64,000 nucleotides of DNA, from the NCBI GenBank assembly GCA_039105265.1, contig JAPFFF010000005.1:868001-932000 (forward strand), written 5' to 3'. The notes beneath the pieces were generated by a model. It did no database searches. It was not told the DNA's origin and was given only the letters and a program-made list of their open reading frames with translations. Positions 1-9,311 of the stretch are shown here, one piece after another (within the stretch, counting starts at the first letter, position 1; each line of letters starts with the position of its first letter). Position numbers and translations under genes: made by a program. This DNA is from Tritrichomonas musculus. Taxonomy: Eukaryota; Parabasalia; Tritrichomonadida; Tritrichomonadidae.

Positions 1-3000
1 AAATGAAAACATTCAATACAAAGCCTATAAATGAAACAACAATTGATAATGATCCAAAAAGTTGAATAATTTTAATGTAATCAACTTGTTTTTCTAATGC
101 GCCTAAAACAATATAATTTCCAAAATTCCTTACATCATAATAAACATGTGAAAGAACAAAATGAATGTATTGTTTGAATGTATTTGTATGCAATAGAAAA
201 GGATCATTTGCATTTGATTCTAATGTTTTTGTTAAATCAATAAATGCATTAATCATTGATTCTTCACTTAAACAAGCAATTGTTTCATGAAATGATTTAT
301 TTTCATATTTTGGACATTTCTCAAGATTTTTTAAATCATTCATAATATCAACATATTCTTGTGAAATGCCACAATCAAATTCATATGACAAGTTTCCACA
401 AGCTTCATGTGTTTCAATAAATTTATTTAATGTAGACGATATCTTTTTTTTATACATTTCATCAACTTTTGGTATAAGTTGACCATAAACAACACCGGCC
501 ATGACTGAATACAAAACTTCAATAACTTCACATGTTTCTAATGAATAATAATGAGTTTGATCAGTTATAGCAACAAACTGATTTTTATAAGTTTCATATA
601 TAAAATGAAATAAAAAAATAGTACAAAAAAGAACTAAATTAATTATGGTTGAAACAATTAATGCGATAATTACAAAATTTTTAAAATTTGATTGATTTAC
701 ATTGGCAGCAAAATCATTTAAATCATTTTCATTTTTAATTATTGGATTTGAAGCTTGATCTAGGACATTTTTTGGGAAACTACATAATGATTCACAAATC
801 TTTTGAAAATGATGATTAATAGTAAAAAAATTAATCCAAACAAAAACAATAGAAATTGCAATATAAATTGCTGATAAAATATAAATTTGCGTTGAATACT
901 TAAAGTCTGCCTTATCGAGCAAAATTTGATTATTATGCAAAATAGATTGAGATATATAATCAACTTGATCAAGGCTAATTGCACCAGCATTAGTTGCATG
1001 AAAAAATTCAGGATCATTTACATATGTATGATTGGTATCATAAGACATTGTGAAATAATAAGTAAAAAATGAAATAATATATGATTGCAGATTAGAAACA
1101 GATGTAATAGATTCATCTTTTGAAAGATAATATGTACTTGTTAACGAATTATTATAAAAAACGTCTAAAACAACTTGAAAATCATTTCCTTTTTCAATTT
1201 GTTCTAATGAAGAATTATGTAAATAATTAACTAATCCCATTCCTCGTTCAGAAACAGCTGCCAATTGCTTTGAGTAAATTCCATTGAGTTGAAGTAATGA
1301 ACGAGCTGTATATTCATCAATACGATCACTCACATTATTCTCATAAATGGCACTAAATATTTCTTCAGGTATAGGAAACAAATTGTATTCTGGTAATTGA
1401 CCAAAGTCCATGATTGCATTAATCAAATTCTTTGATATTTGCTGGGCTAAGAAAGCTGTATTAACAATGAAATACAAACTTTCTGTAATGTGTTCAAAAT
1501 GTCCAAATGTGAAAATTGCATAGATCCAATAAACAAAAGTGAAACACAACGACACAATGGACAATGCTAAAAAAATATAAATTGAAATAGGATAAGATGT
1601 ATTCGTTGATCTTTGGAATTCAAATCGTGTCTCAGGCATATCTATCATTGTACTAATATTGTCAAGTTTAGTGTGAATATCAATGTCATCCATATTTTTA
1701 AATAATGATCTTTTTGGATAGATTTGTTTAGCATAGTGTGGATAAGATCTAAGGAAAGAAACATGAGCAGGATTAAATTTAAATGTTTTCCCTTCTTTTA
1801 ATAAGGACGAAATTGTCTTCCATTCAGCTCCTTGAATGAAATCACCACAACATTCAATCAAAAATTTCGAGTATTCTTCTGAAACTTGAATGTTATTTGG
1901 ATAAAAACTAATAATTGATTTCCAATTATTTTCACAGTTGTTTATAGAACGCGAAAGACCATCAAAAGAAGTAAACATATTCGTTTTCAATTTAATATTC
2001 AAATTGGCGTTTTTCTTATCGTTCTCCAAAGATTTTGAATCAGCAACAAGCCATAATGATCTGAGATAAAGACTTAAAGACTTTGTTTCATTAATGATAT
2101 CATTTAGTTCTTCAATCTTCATGTCGAGATGACAACAAGCATCGTAACGTCTAAGCTGATAGAGTTGGAATTCCCTATTTAATGGGAGCAAACGGGCACG
2201 TTTAAGCGATGTTAAAATTGAGAAGAAAATTGATTGAAAGTCAGAAAAATAACAAATTAGAGAACAAAAAATGATTTTGTCTTCATCAGTCTCAATTTTT
2301 GAAGATATGTAATCAACAATTTGTCCTTCTAAAAACAACTGACTTTTGGTCATTATTGCTACTCTTAATACAAATAACAACTTCGAAACAGACAAGTTTT
2401 CTAAACCATCTATCGAAATTGTCGGGTCACCAAACGGTTGAAATTTGGATGATTTCAATCTGCTACTCGCCAAAATTCCATCAAGACTAGGCATTCCTAT
2501 TTCTGGATTTAAGTTTTCTTCATTATCTTTTTTCTTTTTTCTTTTTAAGATTGATTTGATTCGAAGTTTTATGAAAAAGTTCATCAGAAAATAGAAGAAG
2601 ATGAAACAACCGATAAAAATGACATAACGATACCATTTTGTATTCAATTTTGTGAAGCAAATTATATCAGAAACAAGCATTGAAATTAGAAACGAAGATG
2701 TTATACTATTTACTATTTTTATTCCATAAGGAAGCCAAAAACACCAAACTGTCATACAAATACAAAATGCCATGTGAAGTGAAACAATGAAATATGTCAG
2801 TTTTGTATTAAAAAGTGGAAGAATATTTGAGAAGAATAAAATAATTGAAGGAAAAAGTTTGAATAATGAATGAAAAATAAAATTAGATGAGACTATGTGA
2901 GTATCTACTATAAGAATTGAATTTGCATTGAAAAAGTTGTTTGCAATTGTGAACAAATTCACTATTAAAAATAAAAAAGCGTTTAAAACAACAATTGATG

Positions 3001-3586
3001 TAAAAACGGCGATAGATCCATGCTCATCTGTTAATTTGCCATCTTTGTCTAGTTCTTTCATGTAGATAATCTTCGAAATTAGCCATCCAGTTTGAAATCC
3101 TATTGGAACAACGATAACTTGACAGATGAATTGGACAAAGAAATTAAAGCATAAAATTAATTGGAAATTGATAATGTGTTTAATTTGATAAATACAAAAC
3201 CCAATAAATGATGCAAAAAAGAAAAATATAGATATAAAAAATAAGATATAAGAATACAAGTATAAATCTTCTGGCTTCTTATCTGTCGAATATATAAAAA
3301 AAGCATTAGTCAAATTTTCTTCATAAACAGGAGGTGTGCGTAAAAAATCAAATTTATCTGTACCTTTACCTGACAACTTGAGATGAGGCCAAAATGAAAT
3401 AAACGCATTTTGTAGTAGTGAATAAAATGAAGCAAGTAGTGAAATAAACCTAATTTTCTGAGAATCAATTTGACAAATTGATAAAAAGCTATAAAAACGA
3501 ATTTTATTTTTGCTTGCAGCCATCAATGACACGTCTGACCGCAGATATTGGATTGATTGACCTATACCTAACTCATCAACTTTCAT
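1..3586 (-). CDS. Large multi-span membrane protein, C-terminus beyond window (trichomonad receptor-cyclase/tmcB-like family?)
   Basis: One uninterrupted minus-strand frame runs from ATG 3586 to the left edge, about 1195 codons, with no stop seen. The protein starts MKVDELGIGQ. Hydrophobic spans begin at residue ~107 and continue to ~345 (about eight). A soluble stretch of ~300 residues follows. Isolated spans at ~660, ~905, ~970 and ~1172 then bracket two loops of roughly 200 residues. A QNAFISFWP-type motif at ~59-67 and this span/loop layout resemble the large trichomonad proteins that end in PAS and adenylate/guanylate cyclase domains. No cyclase domain lies inside the window, so that identity is inference. 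Expected location is the plasma membrane, in a sensory role. The next gene is divergent, across 850 bp of AT-rich DNA. Confidence 0.6.
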   Translation of the reverse strand, partial: MKVDELGIGQSIQYLRSDVSLMAASKNKIRFYSFLSICQIDSQKIRFISLLASFYSLLQNAFISFWPHLKLSGKGTDKFDFLRTPPVYEENLTNAFFIYSTDKKPEDLYLYSYILFFISIFFFFASFIGFCIYQIKHIINFQLILCFNFFVQFICQVIVVPIGFQTGWLISKIIYMKELDKDGKLTDEHGSIAVFTSIVVLNAFLFLIVNLFTIANNFFNANSILIVDTHIVSSNFIFHSLFKLFPSIILFFSNILPLFNTKLTYFIVSLHMAFCICMTVWCFWLPYGIKIVNSITSSFLISMLVSDIICFTKLNTKWYRYVIFIGCFIFFYFLMNFFIKLRIKSILKRKKKKDNEENLNPEIGMPSLDGILASSRLKSSKFQPFGDPTISIDGLENLSVSKLLFVLRVAIMTKSQLFLEGQIVDYISSKIETDEDKIIFCSLICYFSDFQSIFFSILTSLKRARLLPLNREFQLYQLRRYDACCHLDMKIEELNDIINETKSLSLYLRSLWLVADSKSLENDKKNANLNIKLKTNMFTSFDGLSRSINNCENNWKSIISFYPNNIQVSEEYSKFLIECCGDFIQGAEWKTISSLLKEGKTFKFNPAHVSFLRSYPHYAKQIYPKRSLFKNMDDIDIHTKLDNISTMIDMPETRFEFQRSTNTSYPISIYIFLALSIVSLCFTFVYWIYAIFTFGHFEHITESLYFIVNTAFLAQQISKNLINAIMDFGQLPEYNLFPIPEEIFSAIYENNVSDRIDEYTARSLLQLNGIYSKQLAAVSERGMGLVNYLHNSSLEQIEKGNDFQVVLDVFYNNSLTSTYYLSKDESITSVSNLQSYIISFFTYYFTMSYDTNHTYVNDPEFFHATNAGAISLDQVDYISQSILHNNQILLDKADFKYSTQIYILSAIYIAISIVFVWINFFTINHHFQKICESLCSFPKNVLDQASNPIIKNENDLNDFAANVNQSNFKNFVIIALIVSTIINLVLFCTIFLFHFIYETYKNQFVAITDQTHYYSLETCEVIEVLYSVMAGVVYGQLIPKVDEMYKKKISSTLNKFIETHEACGNLSYEFDCGISQEYVDIMNDLKNLEKCPKYENKSFHETIACLSEESMINAFIDLTKTLESNANDPFLLHTNTFKQYIHFVLSHVYYDVRNFGNYIVLGALEKQVDYIKIIQLFGSLSIVVSFIGFVLNVFI

Positions 3587-4416
3587 ATCTAATCGATTTT
3601 TATAGTATAGAATTATATAACGCTATAACAATTTTTATAACATAAATAAATACATATATCTTAATAAAAAATATTTAAAATGATTTTTTAGCATTATAAA
3701 ATTTCATTAATTTTATATTTTAAATTTATTTTATGTTTGTTAATTTTAATTTATCAGTATTTTTTCTAAAAATGCTACTTATATATGAAATGTAATTTTT
3801 TGAAAATTGAAAATGTGTATTGAATATTTAAATAATAATTGATTTTGTTGTTTTATATTTTTTTCACATTAAAAACCGATAAAACTATATTACATTAATT
3901 ACCGTAATAATAATTCAAATCAAGATAAATTGTTTGATATTTTAAAATGAATTATTTTATATCTTTCAATGATTGTAAAATTGAGGGTTTTAAAAATAAC
4001 GTATAATTTTAAAATAGAAATATCTTTATATCAATCTGATTAATTTTTTTATCTCTTCATTTTTAAAATACAAAACAATTTATAGTAATTATATAGCAAA
4101 AATATAAAAGATTAGCTTTCAAAAAAAATAAAAATATTTAATTCTTAATTATAAGCTTTTTTATATTGAAATTAATAAAAAATATCACATTAATAAATCC
4201 AATTATATAGTTTTTATATAGATTATTTATTTATTTATTTATATATAAGAGATTAAAATTTTTCTGAGAATTCCATCTTTTCTTTTGAAAAAAATTGTGA
4301 AATTTCATTGAAAAAGTTATATATATATTCTCTCTACCATTTAAATTTGAATGAATAGATTTGTGTAATTTGATCAAAATTTGAATGACTTTATCAACGT
4401 CCTTTCAAAAGAAATT
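3587..4416. other. AT-rich divergent intergenic region
   Basis: About 830 bases of very AT-rich sequence between the divergent membrane-protein and adenine deaminase genes. No open frame of note, no repeat and no RNA gene seen. It presumably holds both promoters. Confidence 0.6.
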
Positions 4417-4421
4417 TCACT
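4417..4421 (+). promoter_or_regulatory. Initiator-like TCACT before adenine deaminase
   Basis: TCACT fits the trichomonad Inr consensus TCA(+1)Y(T/A). The A at 4419 lies 16 nt upstream of ATG 4435. It lies inside the longer frame that would start from a TTG at 4381, so it argues that translation starts at 4435. Confidence 0.4.
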
Positions 4422-4434
4422 TTATTTCGAGAAA

Positions 4435-6267
4435 ATGTCTTCTTATGTTCATCATAGACAAAAGCTTTCATCAGTTACGAAAAATCTAGCAGCAGTAGCA
4501 ATGGGTTTTCTTCCAGCTGATCTCCTAATTCGAAATGGCAAATTAGTTAATGTTAATGTTGGATATATCCAAGAACATATAGATATTGCCGTTAAAGATG
4601 GCTTCATTGCATTTGTAGGCGAAGGCTCACACATCAAGACAGATGAACATACCAAAATTGTCGATGCCAATAATCGATATCTTGTTCCAGGCTTCATTGA
4701 CTCCCACATGCACATTGAAAGTTCAATGATTGATCCCATTACCTTTACCAAAGGCGTATTACCACACGGCGTCACCACAATCTGTCCAGACAACCACGAA
4801 ATCACAAATGTTTTTGGTCTTCCAGCGGTTGAACTTTTTCATAACGTTTCAAAGGACTTGCCGATCAAATTCCTCCTCGCAATGCCGGTCTGCGTCCCCT
4901 CCATCCCTGGCTTTGAAGACGCAGGCGCAACTATAACACCGGACGATGTAAAGAAAGCTTACGATAACGGTTGGGCGCAGCTTCAAGGCGAGCAAATGAA
5001 CTTCCCGGGCCTTCTCTTCAGCGACGACTTTGTGCACCAGATCAACGCAGCAACGCTTGATGCGGGCATGTGCAACACTGGCCATTACTCGTCACAGGAG
5101 AACAACAAAGGAATCAATGCGTTCGCAGCCTGCGGAATTTGCGGCTGTCATGAAGTGACCACAAAAGAGGGAACAATCCGCCGTGCCGAGCTTGGAATCA
5201 GTCCGCAAATGAGGAATGGAACGGCGTGGCGTGACGTTCCAAGCTGCGTGAAGGCTTACACTGAGAATCCCGGAATTGACACGAGAATGTTTGTCATGGT
5301 AACGGACGACGTTACTCCAACAACAGTCCTTAAAGATGGCCAATTGTTGAGTGTTGTCAGGACTGCCATAAAATGTGGTGTTCCGCCTGTCAAAGCAGTC
5401 CAGTTCGTCACGATCAATCCGGCACAGATGCTAGAGAAAAGCAGGTGGATTGGTTCGATTTCTCCTTCTCGTTGCGCTGACATTTTGATTGTCAGCGATC
5501 TTGCTGAGATGGTCATTGACGAGGTCTACTGTGACGGCGTGCTTGTTGCCAAGGAAGGTCAATTAACCGTTTCAATTTCACCTTACAAATACCCTGAATG
5601 GGCGGTTAATTCAGTACATTTGAATCCTCTGAAAAATGACGACTTTTTGATACCTGCTCCTGCCGATAAGAAAACCGTTACTGTTCGTGCCATGAAGTTA
5701 AATGACGGTGAATTCTTACCTTTGGAAATTGAGACCGAAATGACGGTTGTTAACGGTTCACTTCACTCTGATTATAGTCGCGATTTGTGCAAGGTTTTCA
5801 TGTTCTATCGACATCAAAATGAGGGACCTAAAGGGACCCGCGGTTACGGTTTCATTAGCGGCGTTCACTTCAATCAAAACTGCGCATACGCATCAACAGT
5901 TTCCCACGACTGCCACAACTTGCTTGTTATTGGAACGAGCGACGAGGCAATGAAAATGGCCGCAAACAAAGTCATCGAGTCACGAGGCGGAATTTGCGTC
6001 GTTGTTGACAACAAGATTGAGGCTGTCATGCCAATGCCGTTGGCGGGACTCATGTCGCTAGAGAGCCTCGAAGTCGCGTCAAAGCAGGACTGCCAGATTG
6101 AGGAGGCACTCATAAAGGCTGGCTGCAAACAGAAGTTCTTCGAAATGACTCTTTCCGTACTCGGACTAGTTTGCGTACCCCAGCTCCACGTAAGCAACAG
6201 AGGACTCGTTAGGCTCAACGATGGGGAACCTCCAAAAATTGTTGATTTGATTATTTCATCGAAATAA
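4435..6267 (+). CDS. ade: Adenine deaminase (bacterial AdeC/Ade type)
   Basis: A 610-aa amidohydrolase that hydrolyses adenine to hypoxanthine and ammonia (purine salvage, cytosolic). Parasitic protists without de novo purine synthesis would need such salvage. The N-terminal PGFIDSHMHIESSM (residues 85-98) carries the HxH metal ligands H91/H93. GHYSS (H217) and GCHEVTT (H239) supply further histidines, and VTDDVTP (D291/D292) the catalytic acidic site. The C-terminal half has the Ade-specific STVSHDCHNLLVIGT and MPLAGLMS segments. Length matches bacterial Ade (about 570-610 aa). The open frame continues upstream to a TTG at 4381; ATG 4435 is preferred because of the TCACT initiator just upstream. 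Codons in 4860-5560 and 5880-6240 are clearly GC-richer than the surroundings, which fits strong expression, bacterial origin, or both. Confidence 0.93.
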   Translation: MSSYVHHRQKLSSVTKNLAAVAMGFLPADLLIRNGKLVNVNVGYIQEHIDIAVKDGFIAFVGEGSHIKTDEHTKIVDANNRYLVPGFIDSHMHIESSMIDPITFTKGVLPHGVTTICPDNHEITNVFGLPAVELFHNVSKDLPIKFLLAMPVCVPSIPGFEDAGATITPDDVKKAYDNGWAQLQGEQMNFPGLLFSDDFVHQINAATLDAGMCNTGHYSSQENNKGINAFAACGICGCHEVTTKEGTIRRAELGISPQMRNGTAWRDVPSCVKAYTENPGIDTRMFVMVTDDVTPTTVLKDGQLLSVVRTAIKCGVPPVKAVQFVTINPAQMLEKSRWIGSISPSRCADILIVSDLAEMVIDEVYCDGVLVAKEGQLTVSISPYKYPEWAVNSVHLNPLKNDDFLIPAPADKKTVTVRAMKLNDGEFLPLEIETEMTVVNGSLHSDYSRDLCKVFMFYRHQNEGPKGTRGYGFISGVHFNQNCAYASTVSHDCHNLLVIGTSDEAMKMAANKVIESRGGICVVVDNKIEAVMPMPLAGLMSLESLEVASKQDCQIEEALIKAGCKQKFFEMTLSVLGLVCVPQLHVSNRGLVRLNDGEPPKIVDLIISSK

Positions 6268-6322
6268 ATATAAAAAACAAACCACTTAAATAATAATAAC
6301 ATCTTTATTTTATTCTCAAAAT

Positions 6323-6323
<1 letters not shown>

Positions 6324-6366
<43 letters not shown>

Positions 6367-6421
6367 CATAAAGATTTAACTGAAATTGATACCAACGTCT
6401 AAAAAAAAAAAAAAAAAAAAA
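6324..6421. repeat. Poly-T (43) and poly-A (21) runs
   Basis: A run of 43 T (6324-6366) and one of 21 A (6401-6421) are separated by about 34 unrelated bases, between the convergent 3' ends of the deaminase and the next gene. Such long homopolymers recur across the window. Their exact lengths are the least reliable bases here. Confidence 0.8.
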
Positions 6422-6540
6422 TGGTTGTTGGTTATGTTAGCTCAACATCCAAAAGTAAATGCTAAATCTTATATCTGTTTAATATAGTTCTTTTATTTTA
6501 ATCATATTAAAACAATTTTCTTTACTAAACTAGATTCATT

Positions 6541-7848
6541 TCATTTTGTTTTATCTTTGAGATATCCATAAAACTCGAGGCTGCTGAACCAAAGACAGTT
6601 GCCTCCCCAAGGTTCTGCTGTGTTGCGAAGTCTAACATAGCGCGAGTACTCGCTTGGATTGACATCAAATGTTGCAATTAAATTCGTACCATTCAATTTC
6701 TGGCTCTCTTTCTGCTCATCGATTTGTGTCCACTTGCTGCCATCATCCGAGACTTCGATCACCCAACTTTTCAGGTGATGGCTCGATCTTCCTTTTACTG
6801 AATTTATTGAGTAGCTTGTCACTTTCACTTTTCTCTCCATGAAGTCATAACAAACCCACGTGTCCCAGCCGTGATTTGAACAGTAAAAAGTCTCTTCGTC
6901 AAAATCAAGAAGATTCCACGGATTGTCTGATTGGCGTCCGCATGATGTTACTTCTATCGTTCCATTTTTGTGGATGTTTCCGCCAGTTTTATTAGTGAGG
7001 TACTTCACAATCCCATTGAATTCCTTCCCTTCTTCGTGGAGGAGAGGCAGGTCACTCACTCTGTATCTGCTGCTCAATGATGATTTCGGCTCTTGCTTCA
7101 GCGCGCGCTCTACAATCATTCGCCACACTTCACTGTCGATGTCTGCGAGGTCGAATGACTTGTAGAACTCGAGCAGTGCGTCCTTGCTCACGTTCTCGAA
7201 GACGACGTAATCAAAAAGAAACGAGGCTGACCTGTTCTCTAAGTAAATCTCAATGACAAACTTCAGAAGCGAGTCCTCGCTGCCAACGCGGAGGCTTTGG
7301 CTCTTGACAACTTCATTGATGATCTCAATTCCCAACTTTTTCAATCCAGATTTATCAATTTCATAGAAGTGGCCAGATATAAATTCAATCTCATCACGCG
7401 AAACAGAAACAAGAAGGTCGTGACGGTGTCCAAGACGACGCTGCTTCGACTCGATTAGATCAAAAACGTTTTTCGTGGTGATCTCTCCTGAAAATTTAGG
7501 AAACAGCTTAGCATACTCGTTGTCATTTCCTAGTAAGAAGAAGATCGTTCTGTAGTATTCGAGTTCGTCGTCACTGAGTTCGCGCAAATCAAATTTGATT
7601 AATGAGAGAATAGTTGAAAAGTCATGTTCACTGCCAGTTTCGTTTGTAGTAATCGTAAATGTATCAATGGTGGCATCTGAAGTGTGATAATTGCGAATTT
7701 GTGGTGATAATACATCGGCAATAATACGGCTCGTTTTGTACTCTTTGTTATCAACAATAAACGTGAAATCTTTATCGTATTTATGAAAAGGAAGACATTT
7801 TAACACATCACAGCTTAATGTGAATGAGGTAACTTTGTTTTGATTCAT
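6541..7848 (-). CDS. BTB-like / F5/8 type C (discoidin) domain protein
   Basis: 435 aa. N-terminal BTB/POZ-like fold (residues ~25-140, DFTFIVDNKEYKTSR with ADVLSPQIR). An alpha-helical BACK-like region (~150-270, IEFISGHFYEID) follows. The C-terminal F5/8C domain (~283-430) has the usual landmarks: NLLDFD, WVCYDF, SWVIEVSDDGSKW, YVRLRNTAEPW and SLEFYGYL. No signal peptide or membrane span, so it is probably cytosolic, unlike animal F5/8C proteins. BTB domains mediate dimerisation or Cul3 adaptor roles; F5/8C domains bind glycans or lipids. The actual partner is unknown. It is a diverged paralogue of the protein at 10714-12039 and stands head to head with the gene at 7943, 95 bp away. Confidence 0.85.
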   Translation of the reverse strand: MNQNKVTSFTLSCDVLKCLPFHKYDKDFTFIVDNKEYKTSRIIADVLSPQIRNYHTSDATIDTFTITTNETGSEHDFSTILSLIKFDLRELSDDELEYYRTIFFLLGNDNEYAKLFPKFSGEITTKNVFDLIESKQRRLGHRHDLLVSVSRDEIEFISGHFYEIDKSGLKKLGIEIINEVVKSQSLRVGSEDSLLKFVIEIYLENRSASFLFDYVVFENVSKDALLEFYKSFDLADIDSEVWRMIVERALKQEPKSSLSSRYRVSDLPLLHEEGKEFNGIVKYLTNKTGGNIHKNGTIEVTSCGRQSDNPWNLLDFDEETFYCSNHGWDTWVCYDFMERKVKVTSYSINSVKGRSSHHLKSWVIEVSDDGSKWTQIDEQKESQKLNGTNLIATFDVNPSEYSRYVRLRNTAEPWGGNCLWFSSLEFYGYLKDKTK

Positions 7849-7928
7849 TTACAATAATAAAATTCAATAAAAAAATTTTATAATAAAATTTTCTAATTGA
7901 AACTATTTTATATTCAATAGTTTACAAA

Positions 7929-7933
7929 TCATT
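7929..7933 (+). promoter_or_regulatory. Initiator-like TCATT
   Basis: TCATT matches TCA(+1)YW; its A (7931) is 12 nt before ATG 7943. It lies in the 94-bp divergent intergenic region. Confidence 0.4.
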
Positions 7934-7942
7934 AAATTATAA

Positions 7943-9019
7943 ATGAAAAAATTTACTTTTATTTTAAAAAATACTGAATTCCAAAGGCAATTGAATTTCA
8001 ATCATCTCACTCAAATGGCTGATAATGTTCGTGATGCTTTATTTTCTTCAGAAAAATATGAAGTTCAATCAGATGTAGATATCCCAAATTTCAAATCATT
8101 TTTAGATTATTATGCAGAACAAATTCCACTTCCAACAATTAACTCAGACAATATATTCGATTTCCGTCAATTATCAAAAGAATTTAATATTTTAACAGAT
8201 TATTTCTCATCGTCCGAATACGATTCAATCTACAAGATGTCCGTTCTCAAAAATGCCGAATCAAGTGATAACAAAGACAGATCACAATGTGAAGAATTCA
8301 TCTCTCAAAATCTTGACTTTTTCCTTTCAAATTATTCCAGCGAAATTAGAAGTCTTCCTCTCAATTCTCTCTACAACATTTTTTACAACAAAAACCGAAA
8401 ATTAAAGAGCCACAAGGAAGCCTACCTTTTCATAACAAAGCAAGAACATAAAAGTGACATTTTTGTGCTTCTCAATAGTCTCGACTGCTCTGAACTTGAC
8501 GATGAAATGATTGATGACTCAATTTCAAAGCGAGAAGAAAGATTTGGCTTCTCGCCACTTTTTTCAATTGAACGATACAAACAATTGAGTGAATCAAAAA
8601 ACATTATTGAATCACAGCAATCAAAATTGAAAGAATTTGAAAGCACTATTGAATCACAGCAATCAAAATTGAAAGAATTTGAAAGCACTATTGAATCACA
8701 GCAATCAAAATTGAATGAATTAGAGAGCACTTCTAGAGCACAACAATTGAAGATGAAGGAATATGAAGCAACTATCGCATCTCTTAAACATGAATTGAGT
8801 ATAAAACCTGTTGTGAATGTGAACAAACTTTTGATTCGTGAGGGAGTGCAAGCACGAGTCAGAAAAGGAGCAAAACAGTATGGAAAACATGAAGGTTTTG
8901 CTCCATTTGTATATGACAGGGTTTTTGTGGTGAAAGAAGTTAATGGTGACAGAGCTGTCATTTATAAAGGTCAAACGTGCATTGGTGCCATTCATATAGA
9001 CGATTTAAAACCGCCATGA
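7943..9019 (+). CDS. BTB-like protein with coiled-coil repeats and C-terminal bacterial-type SH3 domain
   Basis: 358 aa. Residues ~1-110 resemble the N-terminal BTB-like domain of trichomonad ankyrin and F5/8C proteins (FTFILKNTEFQRQ, PNFKSFLDYYAEQ). Residues ~115-205 are BACK-like helices. A coiled coil (~215-285) contains three near-identical 14-residue units (223-236, 237-250, 251-264; ESQQSKLKEFESTI) encoded by 42-bp tandem repeats. The C-terminus (~295-358; VRKGAKQYGKHEGFAPFVYD, then VVKEVNGDRAVI) closely matches the SH3-like domain at the ends of Firmicutes and phage cell-wall hydrolases. There is no hydrolase domain, signal peptide or membrane span. In bacteria such domains bind cell wall; the role here is unknown. 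The start is ATG 7943, just after an initiator motif. Confidence 0.85.
   Translation: MKKFTFILKNTEFQRQLNFNHLTQMADNVRDALFSSEKYEVQSDVDIPNFKSFLDYYAEQIPLPTINSDNIFDFRQLSKEFNILTDYFSSSEYDSIYKMSVLKNAESSDNKDRSQCEEFISQNLDFFLSNYSSEIRSLPLNSLYNIFYNKNRKLKSHKEAYLFITKQEHKSDIFVLLNSLDCSELDDEMIDDSISKREERFGFSPLFSIERYKQLSESKNIIESQQSKLKEFESTIESQQSKLKEFESTIESQQSKLNELESTSRAQQLKMKEYEATIASLKHELSIKPVVNVNKLLIREGVQARVRKGAKQYGKHEGFAPFVYDRVFVVKEVNGDRAVIYKGQTCIGAIHIDDLKPP
8609..8734 (+). repeat. Three 42-bp tandem repeats inside a coding region
   Basis: Units begin at 8609, 8651 and 8693. The first two are identical apart from their ends; the third diverges at its 3' end. They encode 14-residue coiled-coil units, which are two heptads each, so copy-number change keeps the heptad register. 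Confidence 0.9.
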
Positions 9020-9104
9020 AATGAGTAAAAAAATATTATTTACAAAGATAACTTGCTGTTTAGATAAAATAAAAGAATAATAATAAAAAAAATTACTTCT
9101 ATTT

Positions 9105-9167
9105 CATTTAAACAAGCAAATAAAACAAAATAAATGAAAAATCATTGGAAGAATTGAGTTGAAATGA
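9105..9167. repeat. Duplicate of the 3' end of the coiled-coil gene at 14038
   Basis: About 63 bp almost identical to 14001-14063, covering the last codons, stop and 3' flank of the minus-strand coiled-coil gene. Neither side is similar beyond this. It is an orphan gene-end fragment between two BTB-family genes. Confidence 0.8.
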
Positions 9168-9311
9168 TGAAATAAACGTTCTGTTAAAAAGAAAATCACC
9201 AAAAACAGTTGGATAAAATGAAATTTTTCTTTATTAATTAGTACTGTTTTTTCTCATCAAGTATTCATAATTTAAGGCAATTGTTATTATTTCTTTATAT
9301 TATTGAGTTTA

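Noticed and set aside
4452-5516. Antisense frames within the adenine deaminase gene
   Set aside because: Shadows of a strongly conserved enzyme in GC-richer DNA.
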